Part shown: positions 7,184 to 14,059 of the stretch, one piece after another
Position numbering within the stretch: position 1 is the first letter of the stretch
Layout: each line of letters starts with the position of its first letter
From: DASUSF01 sp036375275
GTDB taxonomy: Bacteria; Pseudomonadota; Alphaproteobacteria; Geminicoccales; Geminicoccaceae
Reading direction: 5' to 3'
DNA length: 14,726 bases
Assembly (NCBI GenBank): GCA_036375275.1
Contig: DASUSF010000355.1
Coordinates: forward strand, 1 to 14,726
The notes under the pieces: model-generated
The model's input: only the letters and a program-made list of their open reading frames with translations
The model's database searches: none
Told to the model about the DNA's origin: nothing
Program-made: the position numbers and the translations under genes

Positions 7184-8068
7184 ATGGACCGGCAGGACGA
7201 CATCGAGCGCGGCATGGCGCTGATCCCGACCCTGGACGAGGTCATGAAGGAGAGCGCGGACCCGGCGACCCTGCGGATCTACGACGAGATCGAGGCGGCG
7301 CTCCGGGTGCCCTTCGTCAACTTCGTCTTCCGGGTCCTGGCGAACCGCCCGGCGTTCTTCCACCCGGCCTGGGCGCGCCTCGCGCCGATCGCCCGATCCC
7401 GCGGGTTCGAGGCCGCGGCCGCCCGGGTCCGCGAGCGTGCCGCCCTCGAAGCCGACGTCGCCACGGTCGATCTCGGGCCGGCCGGCGGCGATCTGGAGCG
7501 GATCCGCGCCTACAGCCGGACCATCCACCACGTCGTCCCGAAGCTGCTGCTGAGCGTCACGGCATTCGATCTGGACGCCGCGGGCGAGGGGGTGCCCGAT
7601 GCCGCGACCGGCAACGGCACCGACTTCGCCGATCTGGACGCGATGCCGCCCGGCATGGTCGAGGGCGCGGTCGCCATCCCGATGGTCGATCCGGCGGTGG
7701 CCGAAGGGAAGGTGGCCGCGCTGTTCCGGGACATCCAGGCGACCCACGGCCATCCCGGCGTCGCGACCTACTACCGTGCGCTCGCCCAGTGGCCGGAGCT
7801 TCTGGACGGCCTCTGGCAGGCGGTGCGGCCCCTGGTCGGAGGCCCGGTCTTGCAGGATCGGCGGCGGATCGTGCTCGATCTGGCCGCGGAGGAGATGCGC
7901 GCGCTGCGGGCGGCGGCGCGCGCGGCCGGCCTCCTCGACGGCGACCCGCCGGTGCTGCCTGCCGACCAGAAGGCCGAGATCCGGGCGATCCTCGCGGTCT
8001 TCCGCTTCCGGATCATCCCGGACCTCGTGCTGATCGTGCCGCTGATGCGCCGGCTTCTCGAGCGGTAG
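7184..8068 (+). CDS. DehI-like protein (2-haloacid dehalogenase fold family)
   Basis: The 294-residue product resembles the DehI family (PF10778), all-helical pseudo-dimers whose characterised members hydrolyse 2-haloalkanoic acids with an Asp-activated water. The two-repeat build is visible: IYDEIEAALRVPFVNFVFRVL...AWARLAPIA at 32-70 aligns with LFRDIQATHGHPGVATYYRAL...LWQAVRPLV at 180-218. LRVPFVNFVFRVLA is the recognisable family signature. The ATG has GGGAGG six bases upstream. It follows the OppF-like gene by 17 bases and may be cotranscribed. I cannot place the catalytic Asp with certainty, so dehalogenase activity is not shown. Many genomic members are of unknown substrate. No haloacid permease or regulator is nearby. 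Confidence 0.78.
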   Translation: MDRQDDIERGMALIPTLDEVMKESADPATLRIYDEIEAALRVPFVNFVFRVLANRPAFFHPAWARLAPIARSRGFEAAAARVRERAALEADVATVDLGPAGGDLERIRAYSRTIHHVVPKLLLSVTAFDLDAAGEGVPDAATGNGTDFADLDAMPPGMVEGAVAIPMVDPAVAEGKVAALFRDIQATHGHPGVATYYRALAQWPELLDGLWQAVRPLVGGPVLQDRRRIVLDLAAEEMRALRAAARAAGLLDGDPPVLPADQKAEIRAILAVFRFRIIPDLVLIVPLMRRLLER

Positions 8069-8081
8069 CGCGCCTGGCCCC

Positions 8082-8094
8082 GCGCCTTCGGCGC
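8082..8094 (+). terminator. Short GC hairpin after the DehI-like gene (weak terminator candidate)
   Basis: GCGCC (8082-8086) pairs with GGCGC (8090-8094) around a three-base loop, 13 bases after the stop codon. There is no T-run and the stem is only five pairs, so terminator function is doubtful. Confidence 0.2.
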
Positions 8095-8118
8095 TCCGTC
8101 GACCAGCGGAACACGCTG

Positions 8119-8412
8119 ATGAGGTGGTCGATCCGGCCGGGACCCCGGCGCCCGGCCGACCGGGCGGAGCGGATCGGCGTTGCACGGAGCGGCATCGGCC
8201 GCTATCCGATGCTGCGGCTGGACGGGAGCCGCCGGCGCCCCTCGCGGCTTCACGATCAGAACGTGGTCATCGACATGATCCTCGAGGCGAAGCCGCGTCG
8301 GGCGGCCTTCCTCGGCATCGTCCGCAACCGTGATGCGCGACCGGCGTCCGGCCGGGGCTCCGGCCCGGGCCGGGTGCCCGGCACCGGCCGGCCGCGACGC
8401 CGAACCGGATGA
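8119..8412 (+). CDS. Uncertain small ORF upstream of phnM (hypothetical, Arg-rich)
   Basis: I do not recognise this 97-residue frame. It is the only candidate in the 340 bases between the DehI-like gene and phnM. About 87% of its codons end in G or C, as in real genes here. Residues 44-72, including HDQNVVIDMILEAKPRRAAF, look protein-like with low GC at the second codon position. The N-terminal and C-terminal parts are Arg/Gly/Pro-rich and look like low-complexity translation of GC-rich DNA. Its TGA overlaps the phnM ATG (ATGA), and phnM has no Shine-Dalgarno of its own, which fits translational coupling. The proposed ATG has only a weak AGCGGAA upstream. It may be a real small protein, a decayed gene fragment or chance. 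Confidence 0.35.
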   Translation: MRWSIRPGPRRPADRAERIGVARSGIGRYPMLRLDGSRRRPSRLHDQNVVIDMILEAKPRRAAFLGIVRNRDARPASGRGSGPGRVPGTGRPRRRTG

Positions 8413-9578
8413 GCGTGCGCGCGTCCGCCCGCCTCGCCGAGCCGGAGCTGGTCCTGTCCGGCCGGCTGGTGCTGAGCGACGGCGTGATCCCCGGCAGCGT
8501 CCGGATCGCGGGTGGCCGCATCACCCACGTCGATCAGGGCCTGAGCCATCTGCCGGCTGCCGTGGATCTGGGCGACGACCTTCTGATGCCCGGCCTGATC
8601 GACCTCCACACCGACAACCTGGAGCGGCACTTCCAACCGCGCTCGGGCGTGCAGTGGGACGCGGTGCAGGCGGCCATCAGCCACGACGCGCAGGTCATCG
8701 GCAGCGGCATCACGACCGTCTACGACAGCATCACGATCGGCGCCGCCGAGGGCTGGGACATGCGCGCGGACTACGTCCTGCCGATGCTCGAGGGCCTCGA
8801 GGAGGCGGTCGCCCACGGCATGCTCAGGGCGGACCATCTCCTGCATCTCCGCGCCGAGATCACGCACGAGCAGATCGTCGAGATCTTCGCGCACCACGCC
8901 GAGCGCCCGCTGGTGCGGTTCATGTCGCTCATGGATCACGCGCCGGGCGACCGGCAGTCGCCGGACATCGAGGACTACCGGCGGCGCTACCTCAAGATCT
9001 TCGATGGCGACGAGGCGGTGCTCGACCGCCACGTCGAGCGCCTGCTGCACGGCTCGCGGGTGCTGGGTCCGGACCATCGCCGACGTCTGGCCGCCGCCGC
9101 CCGCGCCCGCGGCATCCCGTTCGCGAGCCACGACGACGCGAGCGAGGCGCACGTCGAGGAGGCCGCGGCTCTCGGCGCGGTGCTGAGCGAGTTCCCGACC
9201 ACCCCCGAGGCGGCGCGGGCCGCGCGCGCCCGCGGCCTGCACGTCCTGATGGGCTCGCCCAACCTGATCCGGGGCGGCTCGCACGCCGGGAACGTCGCCG
9301 CCGCGGATCTGGCGCGCGCCGGCACGCTCGACATCCTGTCGTCCGACTACATCCCGGGCAGCCTCCTGCTCGCCGTGTTCCGCCTCGCGGGGGACGAGCT
9401 CGGGCTCGCCCTGCCGGACGCGGTCCGGGCGGTCACCGCCAACCCGGCGGACGCGGCCGGGCTCGGCGACCGCGGGCGGATCGAGCCCGGGCTCCGGGCC
9501 GACCTGATCCGGGTGCGCACGATCAACGGGCGGCCGATCGTCCGCGCCGCCTGGCGGACCGGCGAGCGGGTGGCGTGA
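8409..9578 (+). CDS. phnM: PhnM, alpha-D-ribose 1-methylphosphonate 5-triphosphate diphosphatase
   Basis: PhnM (EC 3.6.1.63) removes pyrophosphate from the triphosphate intermediate of the C-P lyase pathway, just before C-P bond cleavage by PhnJ. The 389 residues match the family (about 380). Amidohydrolase-type metal ligands appear in LIDLHTDNLERHFQPRSGVQWD (63-84), which is highly typical of PhnM with H67 and D69. Others appear in HLRAEITHE (146-154), FASHDDASEAHVEEA (238-252) and ILSSDYIPGSLL (309-320). No Shine-Dalgarno precedes the ATG, which overlaps the stop of a small uncertain ORF. The GTGA overlap with the next gene indicates an operon. No phnGHIJKL genes are in the window, so the core enzyme must be elsewhere or absent. 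Confidence 0.93.
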   Translation: MSVRASARLAEPELVLSGRLVLSDGVIPGSVRIAGGRITHVDQGLSHLPAAVDLGDDLLMPGLIDLHTDNLERHFQPRSGVQWDAVQAAISHDAQVIGSGITTVYDSITIGAAEGWDMRADYVLPMLEGLEEAVAHGMLRADHLLHLRAEITHEQIVEIFAHHAERPLVRFMSLMDHAPGDRQSPDIEDYRRRYLKIFDGDEAVLDRHVERLLHGSRVLGPDHRRRLAAAARARGIPFASHDDASEAHVEEAAALGAVLSEFPTTPEAARAARARGLHVLMGSPNLIRGGSHAGNVAAADLARAGTLDILSSDYIPGSLLLAVFRLAGDELGLALPDAVRAVTANPADAAGLGDRGRIEPGLRADLIRVRTINGRPIVRAAWRTGERVA

Positions 9579-10270
9579 GCCGCCGCTTCGCGATCTACTT
9601 CGCCGCGCCGGAGGGCTCGGCGCTGGAGGCGTTCGGGCGGAGCTGGATCGGCCGCGACCACGTCACCGGCGCGCCGGTGGCGCCGCCCCGGATCGCGGGG
9701 CTGAGCCCCACCCGGCAGCGCGAGGTTGCGGCGTTCCCGCGCCACTACGGATTCCACGCCACGCTCAAGGCGCCGTTCGAGCTGGCGCCGGACCGCGGCC
9801 GCGACGAGCTGCTGACGGCGCTCGCCGGCTTCGCCGCGACGCGCCGGCGCTTCGTGGCGCCACCCGTCGAGGTTCAGGCGCTCTCCGGCTTCATCGCCTT
9901 CAAGCTGAGCGCGCCGTCGGAGGACATGGCGGCTCTCGCGGCCGACTGCGTCACCACGTTCGAGCCGTTCCGCGCGCCGCCCCGGGCATCCGAGATCGAG
10001 CGCCGGCGCGCCGCCGGCCTCAGCGCGCGCCAGGACCGCTACCTGCTGGCCTGGGGCTATCCGTACGTGTTCGAGGAGTTCGACTTCCACATGACGCTGA
10101 CCGGGCGGCTCGAGGACCCGGAGCGGAACGTGGTCCTGGAGGCGCTGCGGGCGCTCGCCCTGCCGCTGGTCGAAGCGCCGCTGCCGGTCGACGCGGTCAG
10201 CCTCTACGAGCAGCCGGACCGGGACCGGCCGTTCCGCCTGACCGCACGCTTCCCCTTCGGCGACCGCTGA
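9575..10270 (+). CDS. DUF1045 phosphonate-metabolism-associated protein, 2H phosphoesterase fold
   Basis: This belongs to the DUF1045/TIGR03223 family found in phosphonate operons, commonly next to phnM or phnN. It has the two H-x-T motifs of 2H phosphoesterases: HYGFHATLKAPFEL (57-70, H61 and T63) and EFDFHMTLTGRLE (168-180, H172 and T174). A phosphodiester such as a cyclic ribose phosphate intermediate is therefore a reasonable but unproven substrate. I start at GTG 9575, which overlaps the phnM stop as GTGA and gives MSRRFAIYFAAPEGS, a typical family N-terminus. The product is 231 residues. The frame is open far upstream, but that stretch overlaps phnM out of frame and is not used. Confidence 0.9.
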   Translation: MSRRFAIYFAAPEGSALEAFGRSWIGRDHVTGAPVAPPRIAGLSPTRQREVAAFPRHYGFHATLKAPFELAPDRGRDELLTALAGFAATRRRFVAPPVEVQALSGFIAFKLSAPSEDMAALAADCVTTFEPFRAPPRASEIERRRAAGLSARQDRYLLAWGYPYVFEEFDFHMTLTGRLEDPERNVVLEALRALALPLVEAPLPVDAVSLYEQPDRDRPFRLTARFPFGDR

Positions 10271-10292
10271 GCCCCGGGCCGCTCGTCCCGCT

Positions 10293-10324
10293 CGGGCGGA
10301 CGCGGCCGGGGAACGTGCCGCCCG
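10293..10324 (+). promoter_or_regulatory. Inverted repeat between the phosphonate genes and the antiporter gene
   Basis: CGGGCGG (10293-10299) is perfectly complementary to CCGCCCG (10318-10324) across an 18-base loop. It lies 22 bases after the DUF1045 stop and about 100 bases before the antiporter start. There is no T-run. It could protect the upstream transcript end or be a chance GC-rich pairing. Confidence 0.25.
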
Positions 10325-10422
10325 GTAAGGAGAAGCGGCCGGCGTTGTTCACAGGCGCGAGGCGTGCTTCGCTCGCCGCCTGCGCCCCGACGCGCTCCGC
10401 CGTTCCTCATGAAGCGAGCCCG

Positions 10423-11676
10423 GTGAACTGGTACATCGTCCTCCTCACCTGCTTCGGCCTGCTGATCCTCGCGGTCGGGTTCCTGCCGGCGCTGCTGCGC
10501 CAGCTCCCCCTGTCGCTGCCGATCATCTGCGTCGCCTTCGGCTTCGCCCTGTTCAGCATCCCGGGCACCGGTCCGGAGCCGGACATGCTCCAGCATCCCC
10601 ACCTCACCGAGCGCATGACGGAGCTGATCGTGATCGTCGCGCTGATGGGCGCGGGCCTGAAGCTCAACCGCCCGGTCGGCTGGTGGAGCTGGATCATCAC
10701 CTGGCGGCTGCTGGCGATCACCATGCCGCTCTCGATCGCGGCGATCGCCCTGCTCGGCTGGTCGCTGCTCGGCCTCGGGGCGGCGGGGGCGCTGCTGCTC
10801 GGCGCGGTGCTCGCGCCGACCGACCCGGTGCTCGCCTCCGACGTCCAGGTCGGACCGCCGCACGACCCCGAGGAGGACGAGGTGCGCTTCAGCCTGACCT
10901 CGGAGGCGGGGCTCAACGACGGCCTCGCCTTCCCCTTCGTCAACCTCGCGATCGCGATGGCGCTGCACGGCGTCGCCCCCGGCGTCTGGGTCCTGGAGTG
11001 GCTCGCCGTCGACGTGGTCTGGAAGATCGCCGCGGGGATCGCCGGCGGGCTGCTGGTCGGCCAGGCGCTCGGCCTCGTCATCTTCCGCTACATCGAGAGC
11101 CAGCGCCTGCCGGAATCCGGCGACAACCTGGTGGCGGTCGGCATCACCTTCGTCGCCTACGGGCTGACCGAGCTGGTCCACGGCTACGGCTTCCTCGCGG
11201 TGTTCGTGACCGCGCTCACGATGCGGCGGTGGGAGCGCTCGCACCACTATCACGCCCGCCTGCACGAGTTCGCCGAGCAGATCGAGCGGTTGTTCATGAT
11301 GATCCTGCTGGTGCTGTTCGGCGGCGCCCTCGCGGGCGGGCTGCTCGAGCCGCTGACCTGGACGGCGGCGCTGGCGGGCCTGGTCTGCCTGCTCGTCGTG
11401 CGCCCGCTCGCCGGGCTGGCGGGGCTCGCCGGCTCCGGGCATCCGCTCGAGGAGCGCGTCGCGATCGGCTTCTTCGGCATCCGCGGCGTCGGCTCCTTCT
11501 ATTACCTCGCGCACGCGTACAACACCGCCGAGTTCGAGGCGGAAGCGAGCTCCCTGTTCGCGTTCGTCGGCTTCGTGGTGCTGGTCTCGATCGTCCTGCA
11601 CGGCGTCAGCTCGACGCCGGTGATGCGCTACCTCGAGCGCAAGTGGCAGGCAGAGCATGCGGCCGCCCCGGAGTGA
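10423..11676 (+). CDS. CPA1 family Na+/H+ antiporter
   Basis: The product is an inner-membrane monovalent cation/proton antiporter of the CPA1 (NhaP-like) family, used in pH and salt homeostasis. It has about 12 hydrophobic segments. Conserved transport-site features are GAVLAPTDPVLASDVQVG (127-144), SLTSEAGLNDGLAFPF (157-172, with the Asn-Asp pair at 165-166) and IGFFGIRGVGSFYYLAHA (348-365). I choose GTG 10423, giving 417 residues and a membrane helix directly after MNWYIV. The frame is open back to a GTG at 10315, but those 36 extra residues are not membrane-like or conserved-looking. A five-codon frame (ATG 10409) ends in a GTGA overlap with this start. The lack of a long C-terminal regulatory domain fits short bacterial members. 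The ion preference is not readable. Confidence 0.91.
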   Translation: MNWYIVLLTCFGLLILAVGFLPALLRQLPLSLPIICVAFGFALFSIPGTGPEPDMLQHPHLTERMTELIVIVALMGAGLKLNRPVGWWSWIITWRLLAITMPLSIAAIALLGWSLLGLGAAGALLLGAVLAPTDPVLASDVQVGPPHDPEEDEVRFSLTSEAGLNDGLAFPFVNLAIAMALHGVAPGVWVLEWLAVDVVWKIAAGIAGGLLVGQALGLVIFRYIESQRLPESGDNLVAVGITFVAYGLTELVHGYGFLAVFVTALTMRRWERSHHYHARLHEFAEQIERLFMMILLVLFGGALAGGLLEPLTWTAALAGLVCLLVVRPLAGLAGLAGSGHPLEERVAIGFFGIRGVGSFYYLAHAYNTAEFEAEASSLFAFVGFVVLVSIVLHGVSSTPVMRYLERKWQAEHAAAPE

Positions 11677-11734
11677 TGCCCGACGCGAGATCCGGGGGGC
11701 TCCTGCCCGATCCGCCTGTGGCATGATGGGCGGG

Positions 11735-11754
11735 GGACACGGGCGGACACGGGC
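11735..11754. repeat. Perfect tandem duplication of a ten-base unit
   Basis: GGACACGGGC occurs twice back to back (11735-11744 and 11745-11754), about 70 bases upstream of the lipid operon start. It could be a pair of regulator half-sites one helical turn apart, or a simple replication-slippage repeat. The spacing of about 10 bases puts both copies on the same DNA face. Confidence 0.5.
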
Positions 11755-11823
11755 CGTGGGCCCGATCCGGGGCGCGCATGCGAGCGGCGCCGGAAGGCGA
11801 CGAGGTGCGGACCGGACCGGGCG

Positions 11824-12435
11824 ATGCCGACCATCTATGACCTGAAGCCGCGCTTCCAGGCCCTGCTCCGGCCGCCGACCCGGGCGCTCGCCGCGGCGGG
11901 CGTCACCGCGAACCAGGTGACGGTCGCAGCCGCAGTCCTGTCGCTCGCGGCAGGTGGCGCGATCGCCGTGCGGCCGGACGCGCGCTGGCCGCTTCTCCTG
12001 ATCCCGGTGGTGCTCTTCCTGCGCATGGCGCTCAACGCGGTCGACGGGCTGCTGGCGCGCGAGCACGGCATGCGCTCCCGGCTCGGCGCGCTGCTGAACG
12101 AGCTCGGCGACGTGATCTCGGACAGCGCGCTCTACCTGCCGCTCGCGCTGGTGCCGGGCGTGGCCGCCATGCTCGTCGTGCCGGCGGTGGTGCTCGGCGT
12201 CATCGCCGAGATGACCGGCGTCGTGGCGGTCCAGATCGGCGCCGAGCGCCGCTACGACGGGCCGATGGGGAAGAGCGACCGGGCGTTCGCCTTCGGCACG
12301 GCGACCCTCCTCCTCGGGCTCGGCGTCGCGCCGGGACTGTGGCTCGATCTCCTGCTGATCCTGATCCTCGTGCTCCTGCTGCTCACCATCGTCAACCGCG
12401 GGCGCGGCGCTCTGGCCGGAGGCGGCCCGCGATGA
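11824..12435 (+). CDS. CDP-alcohol phosphatidyltransferase, YnbA-like
   Basis: Members of this family attach a head-group alcohol to CDP-diacylglycerol (CDP-DAG) in the inner membrane, releasing CMP. The 203 residues have about six hydrophobic segments. The active-site motif is recognisable but altered: the family pattern D-xx-DG-xx-AR-x8-G-xxx-D-xxx-D reads N71-AV-D74-G75-LL-A78-R79-x8-G88-ALL-N92-ELG-D96, followed by D100. From memory, E. coli YnbA shares the segments RMALNALDGMLARE and LNETGDVISD and a C-terminal GPFGKSDRA, here GPMGKSDRAFAFG (146-158). This makes a YnbA-type assignment strong. The ATG lacks a close Shine-Dalgarno, but MPTIYDLKPRFQ fits the family N-terminus. The stop overlaps the next gene (ATGA). 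The head group is unknown. Confidence 0.9.
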   Translation: MPTIYDLKPRFQALLRPPTRALAAAGVTANQVTVAAAVLSLAAGGAIAVRPDARWPLLLIPVVLFLRMALNAVDGLLAREHGMRSRLGALLNELGDVISDSALYLPLALVPGVAAMLVVPAVVLGVIAEMTGVVAVQIGAERRYDGPMGKSDRAFAFGTATLLLGLGVAPGLWLDLLLILILVLLLLTIVNRGRGALAGGGPR

Positions 12436-13373
12436 TCGCCGCCCACCTTCCGGCGACCGTGCTCTGGGCGCTCGCCGGTGTCTTCGGGATCCTGATCGTG
12501 GCGAGCGGGCTGGTCGCGCTCCTGGTCCGCGCGCAGCCCGAGAAGGACCACACCGAGCTCCGCCAGCGGATCCGGTCCTGGTGGGTCATCATCGGCGTCT
12601 TCAGCGCCGCCTTCCTGCTCAGCCACACCGCGTCGCTGGTGCTCCTCGCCTTCGTCAGCTTCCTCGCCCTCAAGGAGTACTTCTCGCTGATCCCCTCGCG
12701 GCGGGCCGATCGCCGGGTCATGTTCTGGGCGTATCTCGCGATCCCGGTGCAGTACTACTGGGTCGGCAGCGCCTGGTACGGCATGTTCATCATCTTCATC
12801 CCGGTCTACATGTTCCTCCTGCTGCCGCTCCGGATGGTGATCGCGGGCGAGGTCCAGGGCTTCCTGCGCGCGGCCGGCGTGCTGCACTGGGGCCTGATGG
12901 TCACGGTCTTCAGCATCAGCCACATGGCCTTCCTGCTGGTCCTGCCGGCGGCCGGCAACCCGGGCGCGGGCGGCGCCGGGCTGCTGCTCTACCTGCTCTT
13001 CCTCACCCAGTTCAACGACGTCGCCCAGTACGTCTGGGGCCGGCGCTTCGGGCGCCGGAAGGTGGTGCCGAGCGTCAGCCCCAACAAGACGCTCGAGGGG
13101 CTGCTCGGCGGCGTCGCGACGACGGCGGTCCTGGCGGTGGCCCTGGCGCCGTGGCTGACCCCCTTCGATCCGCTCACGGCCGCGATCGCGGGCCTCGCGA
13201 TCGGCGCGGCGGGCTTCGCGGGCGACGTGACCATCTCGGCGGTCAAGCGCGACCTCGGGGTCAAGGACAGCGGCAGCCTGCTGCCGGGACACGGCGGGAT
13301 CCTCGACCGGATCGACAGCCTGACCTTCACCGCCCCGCTGTTCTTCCACTTCGTCTGGTACGCCTACTACTGA
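12432..13373 (+). CDS. CDP-diacylglycerol synthase (phosphatidate cytidylyltransferase), YnbB-like
   Basis: This integral membrane enzyme (EC 2.7.7.41) would join CTP and phosphatidate to give CDP-DAG and pyrophosphate. The 313 residues include about eight membrane segments. The C-terminal CdsA signature is complete at 269-295: SAVKRDLGVKDSG, then LLPGHGGILDRID. RRKVVPSVSPNKTLEGLLGG, just before the last helices, is also typical of CdsA. RIRSWWVIIGVFS and ALKEYFSLIP in the N-terminal half resemble E. coli YnbB, from memory, more than housekeeping CdsA. It overlaps the transferase gene by four bases (ATGA) and the acyltransferase by one (TGATG). It probably supplies CDP-DAG directly to the YnbA-like enzyme. 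This is probably a second synthase in addition to a housekeeping CdsA outside the window. Confidence 0.94.
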   Translation: MIAAHLPATVLWALAGVFGILIVASGLVALLVRAQPEKDHTELRQRIRSWWVIIGVFSAAFLLSHTASLVLLAFVSFLALKEYFSLIPSRRADRRVMFWAYLAIPVQYYWVGSAWYGMFIIFIPVYMFLLLPLRMVIAGEVQGFLRAAGVLHWGLMVTVFSISHMAFLLVLPAAGNPGAGGAGLLLYLLFLTQFNDVAQYVWGRRFGRRKVVPSVSPNKTLEGLLGGVATTAVLAVALAPWLTPFDPLTAAIAGLAIGAAGFAGDVTISAVKRDLGVKDSGSLLPGHGGILDRIDSLTFTAPLFFHFVWYAYY

Positions 13374-14059
13374 TGCCTCCGGAACCCCCTGCACGACCGG
13401 CGGCAGGCGGCGGACGGTCGTCCCGGCTGCTGAAGCTGCTGTTCTTCACGCTCGTGGTCCGGCCGGTCGTGCTCGTGGTGCTGGGGCTGAACGTGCGCCG
13501 GCGCGAGCGGCTGCGGACCCCCGGCCCCGCGATCGTCGTCGCCAACCACAACAGCCACCTCGACACGCTGGTCCTGATGACGCTGTTCCCGCTCCGGCAG
13601 CTGGCAGAGGTCCGGCCGGTCGCCGCCGCCGACTACTTCCTCAGCAAGCGGTGGCTCGCCTGGTTCGCGCTCGAGGTGATCGGCATCGTCCCGCTCAGCC
13701 GGACGGTGCGCGCGGGCGACGCCGATCCGCTGGCGGAATGCGTCCGGCACCTCGGGGACGGCGGCATCCTGATCCTGTATCCCGAGGGGAGCCGCGGCGA
13801 TCCGGAACGCCTCGCGGCTTTCCAGGGCGGGGTCGCGCACCTCGCCCGCCGCTGCCCCGAGGTCCCGGTGGTGCCGGTGTTCCTGCACGGCGCGGGCAAG
13901 AGCCTGCCCCGGGGCGAGGCGCTGCTGGTGCCGTTCATCTGCGACGTCTTCGTCGGCGAGAGCCTGGTCTGGGCCGGCGACCGCCGCGCCTTCATGACCG
14001 GCCTGGACGGCGCGATCCGGGCGCTCGCCGCCGAGGGCGGCTTCCCGCCCTGGGAATGA
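13373..14059 (+). CDS. 1-acylglycerol-3-phosphate acyltransferase, PlsC family
   Basis: PlsC-type enzymes add the second acyl chain to lysophosphatidate on the cytoplasmic face of the membrane, making phosphatidate. The 228 residues hold a hydrophobic N-terminal anchor (LLKLLFFTLVVRPVVLVVLG, 19-38) and the catalytic HX4D motif in VANHNSHLDTLVLM (56-69, H59 and D64). The glycerophosphate-binding motif is LYPEGSRGDPE (135-145), followed by VPVVPVFLHGAGKSLPRGE (164-182). The start shares one base with the previous stop (TGATG), and its own stop overlaps the next start (ATGA). Placed with the CDP-DAG synthase and transferase, it would supply their phosphatidate. It could instead acylate another lysolipid; the sequence does not decide this. 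Confidence 0.93.
   Translation: MPPEPPARPAAGGGRSSRLLKLLFFTLVVRPVVLVVLGLNVRRRERLRTPGPAIVVANHNSHLDTLVLMTLFPLRQLAEVRPVAAADYFLSKRWLAWFALEVIGIVPLSRTVRAGDADPLAECVRHLGDGGILILYPEGSRGDPERLAAFQGGVAHLARRCPEVPVVPVFLHGAGKSLPRGEALLVPFICDVFVGESLVWAGDRRAFMTGLDGAIRALAAEGGFPPWE

Noticed and set aside
8330..9574. Upstream extension of the DUF1045 frame through phnM
   Set aside because: The extension is Arg/Gly/Pro-rich and out of frame with phnM; GTG 9575 gives the proper family N-terminus.
10409..10426. Five-codon frame (MKRAR) whose stop overlaps the antiporter GTG start
   Set aside because: Too short to separate from chance, and no Shine-Dalgarno precedes it.
10204..12066. 620-codon open frame on the minus strand opposite the antiporter and the ynbA-like start
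   Set aside because: Low-complexity, charged composition with no motif; it runs across gene boundaries of convincing plus-strand genes.
12581..13372. Upstream extension of the PlsC frame through the CDP-DAG synthase gene
   Set aside because: It is a frame shadow of the synthase; ATG 13373 overlaps the synthase stop and gives a normal-length acyltransferase.
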